Shown: in pieces, positions 43,132 through 53,854 of the stretch
Numbering within the stretch: the first letter of the stretch is position 1
How the letters are laid out: each line of letters starts with the position of its first letter
Source of the DNA: Blastomyces gilchristii SLH14081
Taxonomy: Eukaryota; Ascomycota; Eurotiomycetes; Onygenales; Ajellomycetaceae
Direction of reading: 5' to 3'
DNA length: 64,000 bases
Assembly: GCF_000003855.2 (NCBI RefSeq)
Contig: NW_003101666.1
Span: 1,095,129-1,159,128, forward strand
Program-made: the position numbers and the translations under genes
The notes under the pieces: generated by a model
The model's input: the letters and a program-made list of their open reading frames with translations, nothing else
Database searches by the model: none
Told to the model about the DNA's origin: nothing

Positions 43132-45380
43132 ATTGACGGTAAGTTCCGTCTAGGCCAGCGTTTTCTCGCTCTTGGTATCGTGAAGGGCCTCCAATAGATT
43201 TGTCAACGCTGTAATCCCAAATTAGACAAACTAGAACTCCAGACGTGGGTTCGAGGCAATTGTCTTACAGTTGGGCTTTGGACAAATAAATGAGTGTATA
43301 CGACAAATAGATGTCGAATGTTATTGTTTCTATTTGTAAGTTAGCATCCAGAGCGTCTTTACTTGAAGAAATAGGAGAAATCCAGATGGTAAATATATAG
43401 AGCAGCAGAAACAAGGCAGGATCATCACATTGATACAATTTATCTGAACAAGAGAAAAATTGCAGCAATCAACACATAGACAATATTTCGGTGAAGTGAT
43501 AATCAGCAGGAGCAGGGACTGAGATACATGATAAAGAGAAAAATAGCTTACCTATCAAAGGAGCGGAAAGGGACAAATGTCCCAGAAAAAAGAAAAAAAA
43601 AAGGAGTGACGAAAAAAGCTGGAAGTTACAACTTCCTGCTGCAATAAAGGCTAGACTACTGAGTAGGGTATAAAACTACCGCCTCGATCCTCGATAGCCG
43701 TGGTGGTTATGCAGAAAAATCGCAGAATTCGACAATCTGCGCGGGCGCAGTGGAGGCTGGAAACAAAGGTTCGTTTCCGTTTGTATTGTTCGAAGATCAA
43801 TCCCCTTTCCAGTTCCCTAGGCATTCATATCCCGGAGTCAAGCAACGGACTTTAAGAGGGAATATGGAGAGACCAGGCAATCGATTATTTTGGCGAGTCC
43901 TTGAGGGCATCCAACCCAGCTTCGTCAGGTACCGCGTTGTATATAGTGGCCGGTTCGATAGACCAAATAATACAGTGTGACCGGCACGTGCACACACACA
44001 CACACACACACACTTTTCCCAAAAGTCTTGTCTTTTCTTTCCCTTGTCTTGGTTTTTTCTTCTTTTTTTCCGGCAGTTCCTCTTGTCGAAATATGGCTAT
44101 TCCAACTCAAATCAAAAATATTGAAAATAGTATTTTCTCTTTTTTGATTTAGATTTAGACAAGATGGAAGAGAACGTGATGGGATCCGCGAGTAAAGTAG
44201 ATTCCCTTTGGGAAGACTGAGGGCGACCGATACTATTAGAAGTGTATATATATATATAGAGTTCGACGTGGGTTATGGTGAAACGAGCGGCACCAAAGAA
44301 CTTTTTTGGTATAGGAGTGGCCGGACGCAACGAGGTGAGTTTAAACGGGGGAGGAGGAGATCTATCTGTCCATTGTTATTATATTTGGTAGTGTTTTCTT
44401 TTCTTTTCTTTTCTTTTCTTTATGAGTTGAGTTGAATGGAGGTTCGTCATGAATAAATACATTGCGCAAATTGGGAAGGGAAAGTGGAGGAGGAGGGGGC
44501 TGACGAGGAAAAAGGGGCAAGGGAAACAGCACGCACGAGAAAGGGATTGTCGGATCTGAAGAGGTCGCTGGGGGGAGAAGAACGACTGGATCGTCGACAG
44601 TCGACGCAGAGGATGGCGACGGAAGAGGAGAAGAGGAGAAGAGGAGGAGAGGAGGAGAGGAGAGGAGAGGAGGAAGTGAAGAGAAGATGGAAGATGGGAT
44701 GAGTGAGATTTGGGCGGTGGAGAGGAGATGAGATGGGGGACAAGACAAGCGCCAGCGACATGGTATTATCTCATACATACGGTACGGAGTACAGAAAATA
44801 ATAATCCTTATACGAGGCTGACAACAACATTCTGTTTTTAGGGTTCAGGGGCTAGACCCACAAATTTGCTACCCACCCCGCGTGCCCAATCATAAAGTTA
44901 CCATTCTCTATAACAGGGATAAATTACCATCCATACCATACCAATACGAATCCTGTGAACAAGGAACAAGGGAACAAACAAGAACCACCTTAGTTGGTGG
45001 TGATATTAAAATTGCACACGCCCCCTGCACCATCATAATACAATAATTACGCTTGTACATGTACAAGTATTCATAATAATACCCCTGCATCTACGTAATC
45101 CACCTGCTCAACGCCGGCCGCTTCCAAGCCAGAGTGGCCCACTTAATCCCGCGCCAACCTAGCTACAACGGGACATGGGCCTCAGTCCGAGGTAACACTC
45201 AGATGACGCCCAGATGACGCCAATGTCATCCCACATGCGCTAGACCAGGGGCCGGTATTGTCCTATATTGTATCACTAGTGCTCCGTACAAAGGTACTGT
45301 ATGGTTACAGCCTTACAGGAAGAACTTTAAAGCCATTTTGAGTTCAGGAACGGAACCTTGAAAAATGCCAAAAGCAGCCA
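43132..45380. promoter_or_regulatory. Upstream region of msb2 with CT-rich leader tract and microsatellites
   Basis: msb2 reads leftward, so its promoter and leader are here. The minus strand is strongly pyrimidine-rich from about 44340 to 44760, a pattern common near fungal start sites. It contains a (CA)n run (43990-44013), a CTTTT repeat (44396-44421) and a GGAGA-type repeat (44626-44680). A GTACGGAGTAC motif lies at 44782-44792 and a related GCTCCGTAC at 45281. No coding gene is supported; the long leader is inference. Confidence 0.5.
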
Positions 45381-45640
45381 ATCATAATCAGTCAGAGATG
45401 GAACAAAAAGAAAAATGTCTGAACTAATTAAGAGATGTAATATGTAAATTATAATTAGACTTCAAAATAATTTATTGAAATCTTTAATTAAACTCTTATA
45501 TTATTGAAATTAACTCTGTAATTAGAATTAAATTTTATTTTGATTATATCATTAAAAGTTTTTCTCAGTAGTAATAATTTTATTTATTTATTATTTTTCA
45601 ATTTTTTCTGTATAAAGTATAAGTATTAATAAATATACTC
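45381..45640. repeat. AT-rich block, possible RIP-mutated repeat remnant
   Basis: About 260 bp with very few G/C bases, ending abruptly at a GC-rich segment at about 45643. No coding similarity can be read. The sharp compositional edge suggests an old element boundary. Confidence 0.45.
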
Positions 45641-45642
45641 CT

Positions 45643-46050
45643 AGCTGGCGGGTGGGTCGGCTTCGCCGCGCCGCCATGCCTCTTCGGGCATGGCCTCTCG
45701 TCGCCTCTGGTCTAGCGTCCACATTTAGGGTCTAGTGCGTCTACCTTGCGTTTGGCGCTTCCCTTTCGGGTTTGGCGCCTTCTCCTCGTCAAACCACCAT
45801 CCAACCAACCTTCCTCGCCGGTGATCTATATAAACAACCTCCCTCGACCTCCCATCTCGCACGAACTCGCTCTTTCTCTTCCACTTCTTTTTTTAACTTC
45901 TTTCTCCCCCGTCCTTTTGATATTTCCTATTCTATCCGTGTCTCTCGTATCTCCCCCTGCGCCCCAACAAGCATAGTGTTACATTACATCTCTATTCCCT
46001 TCATTGCAGCCTGTACTGCACAACTTCTCTCCCTTTATTTTAGCACGGAA
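45643..46050 (+). promoter_or_regulatory. GC-rich island with TATA box and CT-rich initiator but no recognised gene
   Basis: The segment starts GC-rich with a perfect 8 bp stem-loop (GCCATGCC 45673-45680, GGCATGGC 45687-45694). A TATA-like CTATATAAAC follows at 45827-45836, then a long CT-rich tract (45868-45920). This is the layout of a strong fungal promoter or of an LTR. Downstream, to about 47000, no frame longer than about 200 codons shows a known domain. An LTR, a non-coding transcript or a lost gene are all possible. Confidence 0.4.
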
Positions 46051-47988
46051 TACTGGTTTCCTCCTTGTCATTCGAGTCTAGAGACGGAACTGCACTCCCT
46101 CTATTCTTTCATTTTCTCTTCTTATCTCTCGGTCCGATGCGTGCTTGATTCAGATCTCTTGCATCGCTCTTCGCGGTGGGATATTTCAACACCTAAAGGT
46201 CGATCCAGTCTCGAGCTTCTGGCGGGGTGGCTAGGCTATTCTCATTGCGAACCATGTTGGGGCCAAAATAGTTTTGGATTTTCCCTTGGACCAATAGCAA
46301 AATTGCCTCATCTCATTATCTGCGGGTCTTGTAATTTCGGCGGCGCAGCCCCCCAATGCATTTGACTTGGGGCTCCGTTGATCATGGAATCTTGGATATC
46401 TCACAAGGCCATAGCCATTCTGGGAAAATTCGAAAAAGGGGTTTAGATTCTTATGCATTCCCACGTCAACCCGTCAAGGGTAAAGGGGCATGGCATGGTC
46501 CAGCTGTCATTTCTGCCTCGGACAATCTCGGTAGCCTTTCGATATTCCCTGGTGGTCTCCAAAGTTGGTCGACGGCGCTGGCTAAACCGGGCGATCACGA
46601 GCGAATATGTTTCTTAGCAGGTTCTGTGTGATCTGAGACCCTGGTGGGTGTTAGTTGGACTTTCACTGGAAAAAGGATGCTGGACCCTGCATTTCAAGTG
46701 TTTCCACTCTATTCTAAGTCTTCACACAAGATTGGTCAAATGGTATAGTCCTGCCGGTGGTAAACGGAGGAGGGAAAGAGGAAGGGCGGAGGGCGGGGTG
46801 GCGATGAACGGGAGGTTACTTCGCCTATGTGTCTCATGGTGCTGAACTGCATTATGTAGCTACACAAGTCCTGGTTGCAGTTACAGCCAGGTCCAACTGA
46901 CCATCAGGTGAGGCGTCCTTTTTCCCAGCTAGATTTGCGAAGATTGTTTAAGCAAGACAGATTGTGAGTTTCACAGCCTTTGTCTTTCATTTTGGATTGT
47001 CTATATAAGCAGCTGGATGTTTCTCTTTCCCATGAATGAAAAGTCAGTGTGCTTCAACTGTGAACTAAACAGGTGATGAAGCTCTAGAAAAACCATTGAA
47101 GATGACAGTGGACCTCAACAATATAACTTTCCATTTCCCACAGAATGCAAATCTTCCAAAGTTCAATGCATTCAAGCCACCACACACAAATATTCTCAAT
47201 AAAACCCATTGTCATCCAATCCTCCCTCAACCTACACTCCCTTCTATCCCTATAACTTTGCCATCACCTATACTAAGACTTGCCCCTGCTGATTCCCTTC
47301 TCACAAAGCCCTCATCAGCACAGTCACTTCCCCAGAAACCCCTCCAGTTCCCTCTGCCTCCTAAACCCCAGTCATCATCCGTGCCAGTATTGCAAGCACT
47401 GTCAATATCCCTCAATAAATAGGAACTGTAGGTTCTGGAAATACTTCTTGGCTCCAATTTTGATCAGGCATTCACGGAGGTTGCCATGCTTGATCTCATA
47501 GCTGTTGACCCTTCAATGTGTGAAGGTGATGAGGTCCAGCACCCGCATGAGGCAGGCAGAGCTACATCAGAACATGCCAGTAGGTCATATGCTCTTTGCT
47601 TCTGTCAGATACACAGCCCACAACTGACACACTTCTGTTACCTGAAGTTCCTGATGCCCCACACTGGGAAGAGGCCGGTGGTGGTGAATCGATAGCCGCG
47701 GACATCAGTTGCTCAGGGTTAGTGTCGGGTGATACAAGACAGGGGGATGTTCCAGGTATAATAGAACAGCGCCACCTCTGTTGCTAGTACTCTGCATCAA
47801 TGACCCAGTCACCGTTAGCTCAGCCAATCACAATCAATTCAGACATAGAGGATGGTGGATGTTGTCAATCAAAAATACAAGTGACCTTGGAGACTAGATT
47901 TGGTGGAAAAATACCTTGTCCAAATTCCTCTACCCAGCCAACCGGTTGAGATAGCAACACTAGGTCTCAATCCCCGCGGCGGGAGCGC
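46051..47988. other. Unassigned accessory region
   Basis: Several short open plus-strand frames (46356-46631, 47096-47422, 47486-47695) interrupted by stops. The Pro/Ser-rich 47096-47422 frame could be the decayed N-terminal part of the Myb-like relic downstream. Nothing is firm. Confidence 0.4.
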
Positions 47989-48819
47989 GTGCCCATGATA
48001 AAAATGGAGGAGAGCGAGGAGGAGCAGCAGCCATCACAGCCAGAACATACACAGCATCGCATGGTGGCAGTGGAGATACCCACGGCCCTTTCCTCATCTC
48101 CTCTTGCTTTCAATCGCCATTTATGCACCGGCCATGATGAAGAGGCCAACAAACAGCCTATGGCCAGCATCAGGGACAAGCTCAATCAGGACAGAAATGA
48201 ATATAGACAACAATGATATTGAGAATGATGATGAAGGAGATGAGGATTATATTGCCAGTGAAGGTGAGAGTGAAGCAGGTGATAGAGCACTGAAATAGCG
48301 GCGAAGTATCTCTGCATGTCTGGCAGAAAATTCAAAATAGTGTCATTCCAAAAGCCGGGCAAAGAGCCCCGATAGTTCTCAAAGTACCAAAGGCTGCACT
48401 CCTCCTCCTGCGAACCAGAATAATAGACATGGCTCAGCTGAATTACTTACTGGTACCGGCCGGTCTGGTCTCCCCATGAATGATATATTGATGCTTGCTT
48501 CTGATATTGCCTCAGCTATGGTTGAGCAGCTTACAGGTTATTCTGTGACAAGTGGGAAAGTTGCTGTCTACAATAAAAAAGATCATCCAGGGGCCGGTTG
48601 TTCAATCAAGGGATACAAAGAAAGACTGAGGGATGGAGGAAGTAGACTGGCGATGGTCCGAGGAGGAGGATGAGCAGCTTCTGGCCATGGTCAAAGAAAA
48701 TTGTTCCTGGTCAAAGATAGAGGAATGATTCCTGCAGAGGAGAGCGCCATCTCTCTGTCAACAAGTATCAGTACTTTGAAAGGGCAAGAAGTGTAAGCGT
48801 AGAGCCTGAAGATCTATAG
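47989..48819 (+). pseudogene. Relic of a Myb/SANT-domain protein
   Basis: An acidic, Glu/Asp/Gln-rich frame (47989-48297) precedes a clear SANT/Myb repeat starting at 48633. It reads EEVDWRWSEEEDEQLLAMVK then ENCSWSKIEE, stop, FLQRRAPSLC. After a one-base shift it continues NKYQYFERARSVSVEPEDL, ending in TAG (48817-48819). The spacing of Trp residues and the ED..L pattern fit a Myb-like DNA-binding domain of the kind abundant in ascomycetes. The TGA lies where Arg or Gln would be expected. With one internal stop and at least one frameshift it is non-functional. Confidence 0.65.
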
Positions 48820-50130
48820 TTCATAAGCATTAATTAACACTTCAACTGCATCATGGCGCCCCAATAGATCGTCTTGTTGGTAACCTTCAAAGCATTGCTT
48901 TTATTTGATGTGTAAACATTCGATTGACTAGGAAGACGATAGATGCTATTCTAGCCGCCTTTTCTATCTTCCTCTCCTTTTTCTTCAAAGTCTAGCGACC
49001 ATGATTCCTGATGCATAAGTTTCATATCTCGTCTCGTGCTCGTACATTTGACAGTCGAGGTCATTGAAATCTCGATGTCGCTGACGTACGAACCTCCTAA
49101 AAAGTCCGCGGATTGAACCACAGAAAATTCACGGATCCTGGATGTTACACAAATGTACCGTTTAAAGTCTGCAAACTGGGCTGACGGTGACACTAATTCT
49201 CCGACAGGCTGAGTTGGTTGCTGTCCACATACTCTGCATTGCATGAAGAAGAAGTGACCGGACGGACTGGCGCATCTCAGATGCTTCAAAATTGTCCAGG
49301 GCTGCGGCATCCTGCAACGGCTCAAAACTGAAAATAATGTTCAATCTTTCTTCAGCTGGCTCAGTTGAAATGTATTGGTGAGAACTGAGATATTCAATCA
49401 TCATATAGTGCAGGCTGGAGAGAAATTAAATACTAGATGAAGAAGTGCTTCACTTCACTGAGGTATTGTGATGCACTGATGTGAACAGAGCCAGTTTATG
49501 AAAGCACTAGCTATAGAACAGAAGACTTGCTGATTGTTGTAGAGATTAAAGAAATGGACATACACTTCTTATATGTGAAGTGATATATGTTGTCCTTCAT
49601 CATTGTAATCTCATATGAGGTTGTTCAATCATGAGGTATCATGATATCTAGATCTCTAAATCATTTTTGTTCTTTCACAGCATATTATTGCCAAGTTTGA
49701 ATATCTATCTCAAAAAAGAGGTAATATTTAAATTTTCAGTAACAACCTAAACTCTGCCTCAGCACACAGATCAACATGGTTAGAACTGTCATTCCTGCTC
49801 TGTAGGCAATATTGGTATTTTTGTGATTCTGAACTTACCCCCCTCTTCTCTTGGCAGATACTTTTAATTAAAAAAACATCTCATTTAAGAGGAAAATTTG
49901 CCATGTAATAGGTAGTTCAATTCTCATAAAACCTGCCTGATAAAGAACCAGAAGCTGACCTAAAGTCTTGGAAGATTCAACGAGCAATATCAGCTCTCAA
50001 GACATTGCCTACAGTTTAATCTATCAAAACTTTTAGATACTGCTGTTGCTATTGCTGGTGATGGAGCTCGGTACTGTTGGTTTGATTTCAGATCCTACCT
50101 AACCCCAACATGATTATCGGCAGATTGGAT
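48820..50130. other. AT-rich region between two relics
   Basis: No gene is recognised. Compared with the flanking housekeeping regions it is AT-rich, and frames are short on both strands. Confidence 0.5.
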
Positions 50131-51660
50131 GCTAAAGTATCACACAGGTGCCAAGGTGTTGAAATGCTCAGAAGGTCTACACAACAAAGCATTCATTCTG
50201 ACGATGGATAATGGAGTGGAGTTGTTGGCTAAACTTCCAAATCCAAATGCAGGACCTGCTCATTATACCACTGCATCTGAGGTTGCGACATGCCATTTTG
50301 TAGGTTGAAATTATCTCCTGTTGTCATTGCATTTAAATGAACAATGTATAGCTGCGAGAAATATTTAATATACCAGTGCCTCGGATTCTTGCTTGGTCCT
50401 CCGATGCGTCAAATCCTGTTGGCGCAGAATATATCATTGAAGAAAAGGCCTCTGGTGTCCGACTTGGTAGCCTTTGGAATCATTGGTCGCGGGGCCCAAA
50501 GCTCAAGATAATTACTCAAATTGCGCAAATAGAGGATGTGTTGACTTCCATTAGTTTTCCGAAGCATGGATGCATCTACTTTAAAGAGGACTTACTCGCG
50601 TTGACTGGAGTTGCGCCAGATCTGTCTGTTAACTCGTCTGCTGCTCCTGAGATACTCTAACGGTTCTCCTTGGGCCCACTCTCATCGCCGGAGCTTTGGA
50701 ATAGTGGCCGAGCATCAATGAAATTGGATTGCGGTCCCTGTGAGTATCCTTCCGTTTCCAACCTCCGCAGGGTTTTTCCTATTTGCGGTACTGATACCAA
50801 TCCTATAAGTCGAAACCCCCTTGAATATTCTCAGGCGATGGGGTTGAATGAAATTACATGGATCAAATCGCATGCTCTTCGCTTCGGCTACTTACTCAAT
50901 ACATAAATGTGACTCCCTATCTAGTTCCGCTAGATAACAGCGAAGGAAGCCCTTCTGTCCTCTGGCATCCCGACCTACATCTCAACAATGTGTTTGTAGA
51001 TCCTGAATCTCATGAAATCACTTACATAGTGGATTGGCAATCGGCAGCTGTTGTCCCTCTGTTCTTTCAATGGTGGTGTACCGACAATGTTCCGTCATTC
51101 CAAGCCGGTTAGAGATGATTGGGTTGTTCCAGAAAGGCCCGCCAACTTCGAAAGTCTAGATGAAGATGAGGAAGAGACAGATTGACGAAGACCTAGAAAG
51201 CGAAACTCTTCATAAGTATTATGAAGTTCAAAACATATCAAAAAGCACCTCGTCGCTGGGCTGCACTCCAACAACAAAAGGCCACACCCCCTTCCTTCGA
51301 AAGCCAGTCTGGCTAGTAACCGGCGTCTGGGAAAATCGCGACCTTTTCTTTCTCCGTCAATCACTACTATCTTTAATGGCACATTGGGAGGAATTTAGGA
51401 ATGGTGTTCCTTGTCCATTAAGCTTTTCAGAGGAGGGGTTGAAGCTTCACGCAAAGGAAGAAGAAAACATGGATGGTATCGGGCAATTACTCAAAATTTC
51501 TCAGGATCAGGGGGTGTTACCGGTGGATGATGGAATGGTTGAACATGAAGACTATGAAACGGCAAAGGAGAATAGAATAGTCGGAAATTCAAGGATGTAC
51601 GTAGTATTTCTTGGCTTGGCGGAAGATGAAGAACGAGGAGGAAATTATTCTCTAACCTTT
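50131..51660 (+). pseudogene. Aim9-like (aminoglycoside-phosphotransferase fold) kinase pseudogene
   Basis: Successive frames match the fungal Aim9/APH phosphotransferase family in order. The frame from 50131 gives GLHNKAFILTMDNG and LAKLPNPNAGPAHYTTASEV, and then an intron-like GTAGGT...TATAG gap. Next are IPVPRILAWSSDASNPVGAE then YIIEEKASGVRLG, and GLNEITWIKSHA. A different frame gives LLTQYINVTPYLVPLDNSEG and the catalytic-type LWHPDLHLNNVFVDP (Brenner-like HxDLHxxN) with IVDWQSA. A third frame gives GVPTMFRHSKPVRDDWVVPE, and a fourth from 51160 gives LESETLHKYYEVQNISKSTS and PVWLVTGVWENRDLFFLRQS. At least three frame changes, a deletion between KSHA and LLTQ, and a TAA near 50658 mark it as a pseudogene. 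Confidence 0.8.
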
Positions 51661-51852
51661 GGCCATATCATATCAAGTTCCCGAATGAGGCTGATTTCTC
51701 TATGTGTGTGGGAGAACTTTTCTAGGGCAATGCAACCCTGTAAGTTAGAAGTGAGGCTGGCTCCTCATCAAAGCCACCTTGGTGCTGAATTCAAGCATTG
51801 GTTTATGGGGACAAGTTATAATGGCCCGAACGTAGTTAACTATTTAATCTGA

Positions 51853-53091
51853 ATCACTCACCCAACAACCTATATTGAATAAATCTTCCAATTTAGCGAT
51901 CATATGGAATTACACATAGAAAATTATATACATTATTCCTTAGGTCTTTTGACATTTTCTAATAGTATATCCAGCCATATTACACTTGCTATATAGCAAT
52001 CTTGGTACAAGGTGTAATCTGAGAATGAGCCTTGCGTATATAGGATAGACAACCAGAGCAATATGATAATATGTATATTGGGTAAATGAATGTACTAATT
52101 GGTTTGTAAGGTACTACTGAATAAGATATAACATGTATTGATCGTGAAGTACGAAACTTCTCAATCAAAGGTGTGAATGAGCGCCCTTATATAGACATAT
52201 GAAAAGGTCCCCCCCCCATCCGTTCTTGGAGTAGAAGGTCTCTGACGGAAATGCAGAGAGCTCTGGGGGAGAGGAGGAAATGGATATTATCAAGGCCACA
52301 GGCTCAGCAGCCCTAAATAACGTAGGGAAGCAATAATATGGATCAAATGGTCGTCGTCTAGTTATCTGATCAAGGAGCACCAGATCTTCCAGATTGAGGG
52401 TGAGGCCGCTTTTACGGCCGTCTTCGAGGAGCGGCCTTGAGCTTGTTCAATGCTTGAAATGTCACAGCTTGGATGGTCACATCTCGCTCCAGCTGATACA
52501 ATAATATTAACATGGATTCCGGGGGCTCCACAGTAACCGGTAAGTTAAGTAGTTAAGTTAGTGAGTTAAGTATATTTTATTTAAATCAAATGGTCGTCCC
52601 CGTGCCTTGAACCTCTCCTTGCCACTTGCGTTGGATGTCCAGATATCCGACTATTTACTTCGGCAACACGATGTGTATGCTGTCTCAAGTGCCTTGATGG
52701 CTCCTTGTCAATAAGCTTGCCTTCAGCATCTTACTTAGATCATCCTTCAGCTCAACAATCATTCTATTCACACTTTCTAAATGCCAAGTACAGTATTCAC
52801 ATCAACCGCCTCTGCCATTTACCCTCCAGTGAGCAAAAATAAATAAATAATAGCAACAGTAATAATAATATGTTCCATGCCCAAATTTGTTTTCGCGGCA
52901 AACCCAGCACCAAATCGAGATCTAGTCGGTCATCACATCAACCAACACAACCAAACCACCTAACCCAGCCCAGGCCCTCTTCCTACAGAAAACCGAACTC
53001 GGTCTCGCGTTTTGCCTATTATTATGTACTCCGTACTCCGTACTCCGGAACGAGTTACTCCGTATTTCGCCCCTGAATCCACCACCCTTTG

Positions 53092-53137
<46 letters not shown>

Positions 53138-53854
53138 CCCCAGACCCCGTTTTGAATCCTCCCTTGTTTGTGTTGGGGGTCCCGGGGGTTGATCGGCCCT
53201 TCTACCAGCAGCGCTGGTGGTGACTGAGCTCTTTTGCCCCAGTAGCCTACAGTTTGTTGGTTAGTTCCGCTCCCTGCCAAGTTGTCATTAATATTATTAA
53301 TAATTCGACAATTCCATGAAAGGGGAGTAGCCTGACCGAGGGAAAGGAGGGTTGTGAGGGAGAGAAGAGCTCGGTTTCGGAGGAAAAATTTTTAGCCTCC
53401 ACTTTCCGCGGACCACTTTGCTCGTTCTGTACAGGGCAGGGTAGGGTGGGTGATGAGGGCTTTTTTTTTTTTTGAACGAACTTCTTCACGATTGAGGGAT
53501 GTGAGCAGATTTCTTAGGCAGGTCCAGGCTTTTTTCCCTCCCTTTTTTTTACCCATCCATCCATGCGGCTCTTGGAATTCTGTGCTCTCGTTCCGGATCT
53601 CCGTGGAATCAATAAAAGATAGAAAATGAGGACAAAAACAACTCTCCAAATTTCAAATATAGTAGTTATAATGCACTCATTAACTAACTCATAACGAGAC
53701 GAGAAATCAGACCCAAATTTTCCAGGGTACATACAGTACAGTACAGTACCAAAGAAAAGAACAATAATAACGCAAGAGGATACAATGTTGCTTCCAACAA
53801 AAAATTACCAAAAGAGGGGTAGTTAAGGCCGCATCAGGGCATGCAGCCCTGCCC
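51853..53854. other. Intergenic region with A-tract and TACTCCGTA tandem
   Basis: No gene is supported. Short TTAAGTTAG-like repeats lie at 52541-52570, three overlapping TACTCCG units at 53028-53047 and another near 53056. A 40 nt A-run (53096-53135) is followed by GACCCC. The right end is the 3' flank of the 1049-residue gene. Confidence 0.6.
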
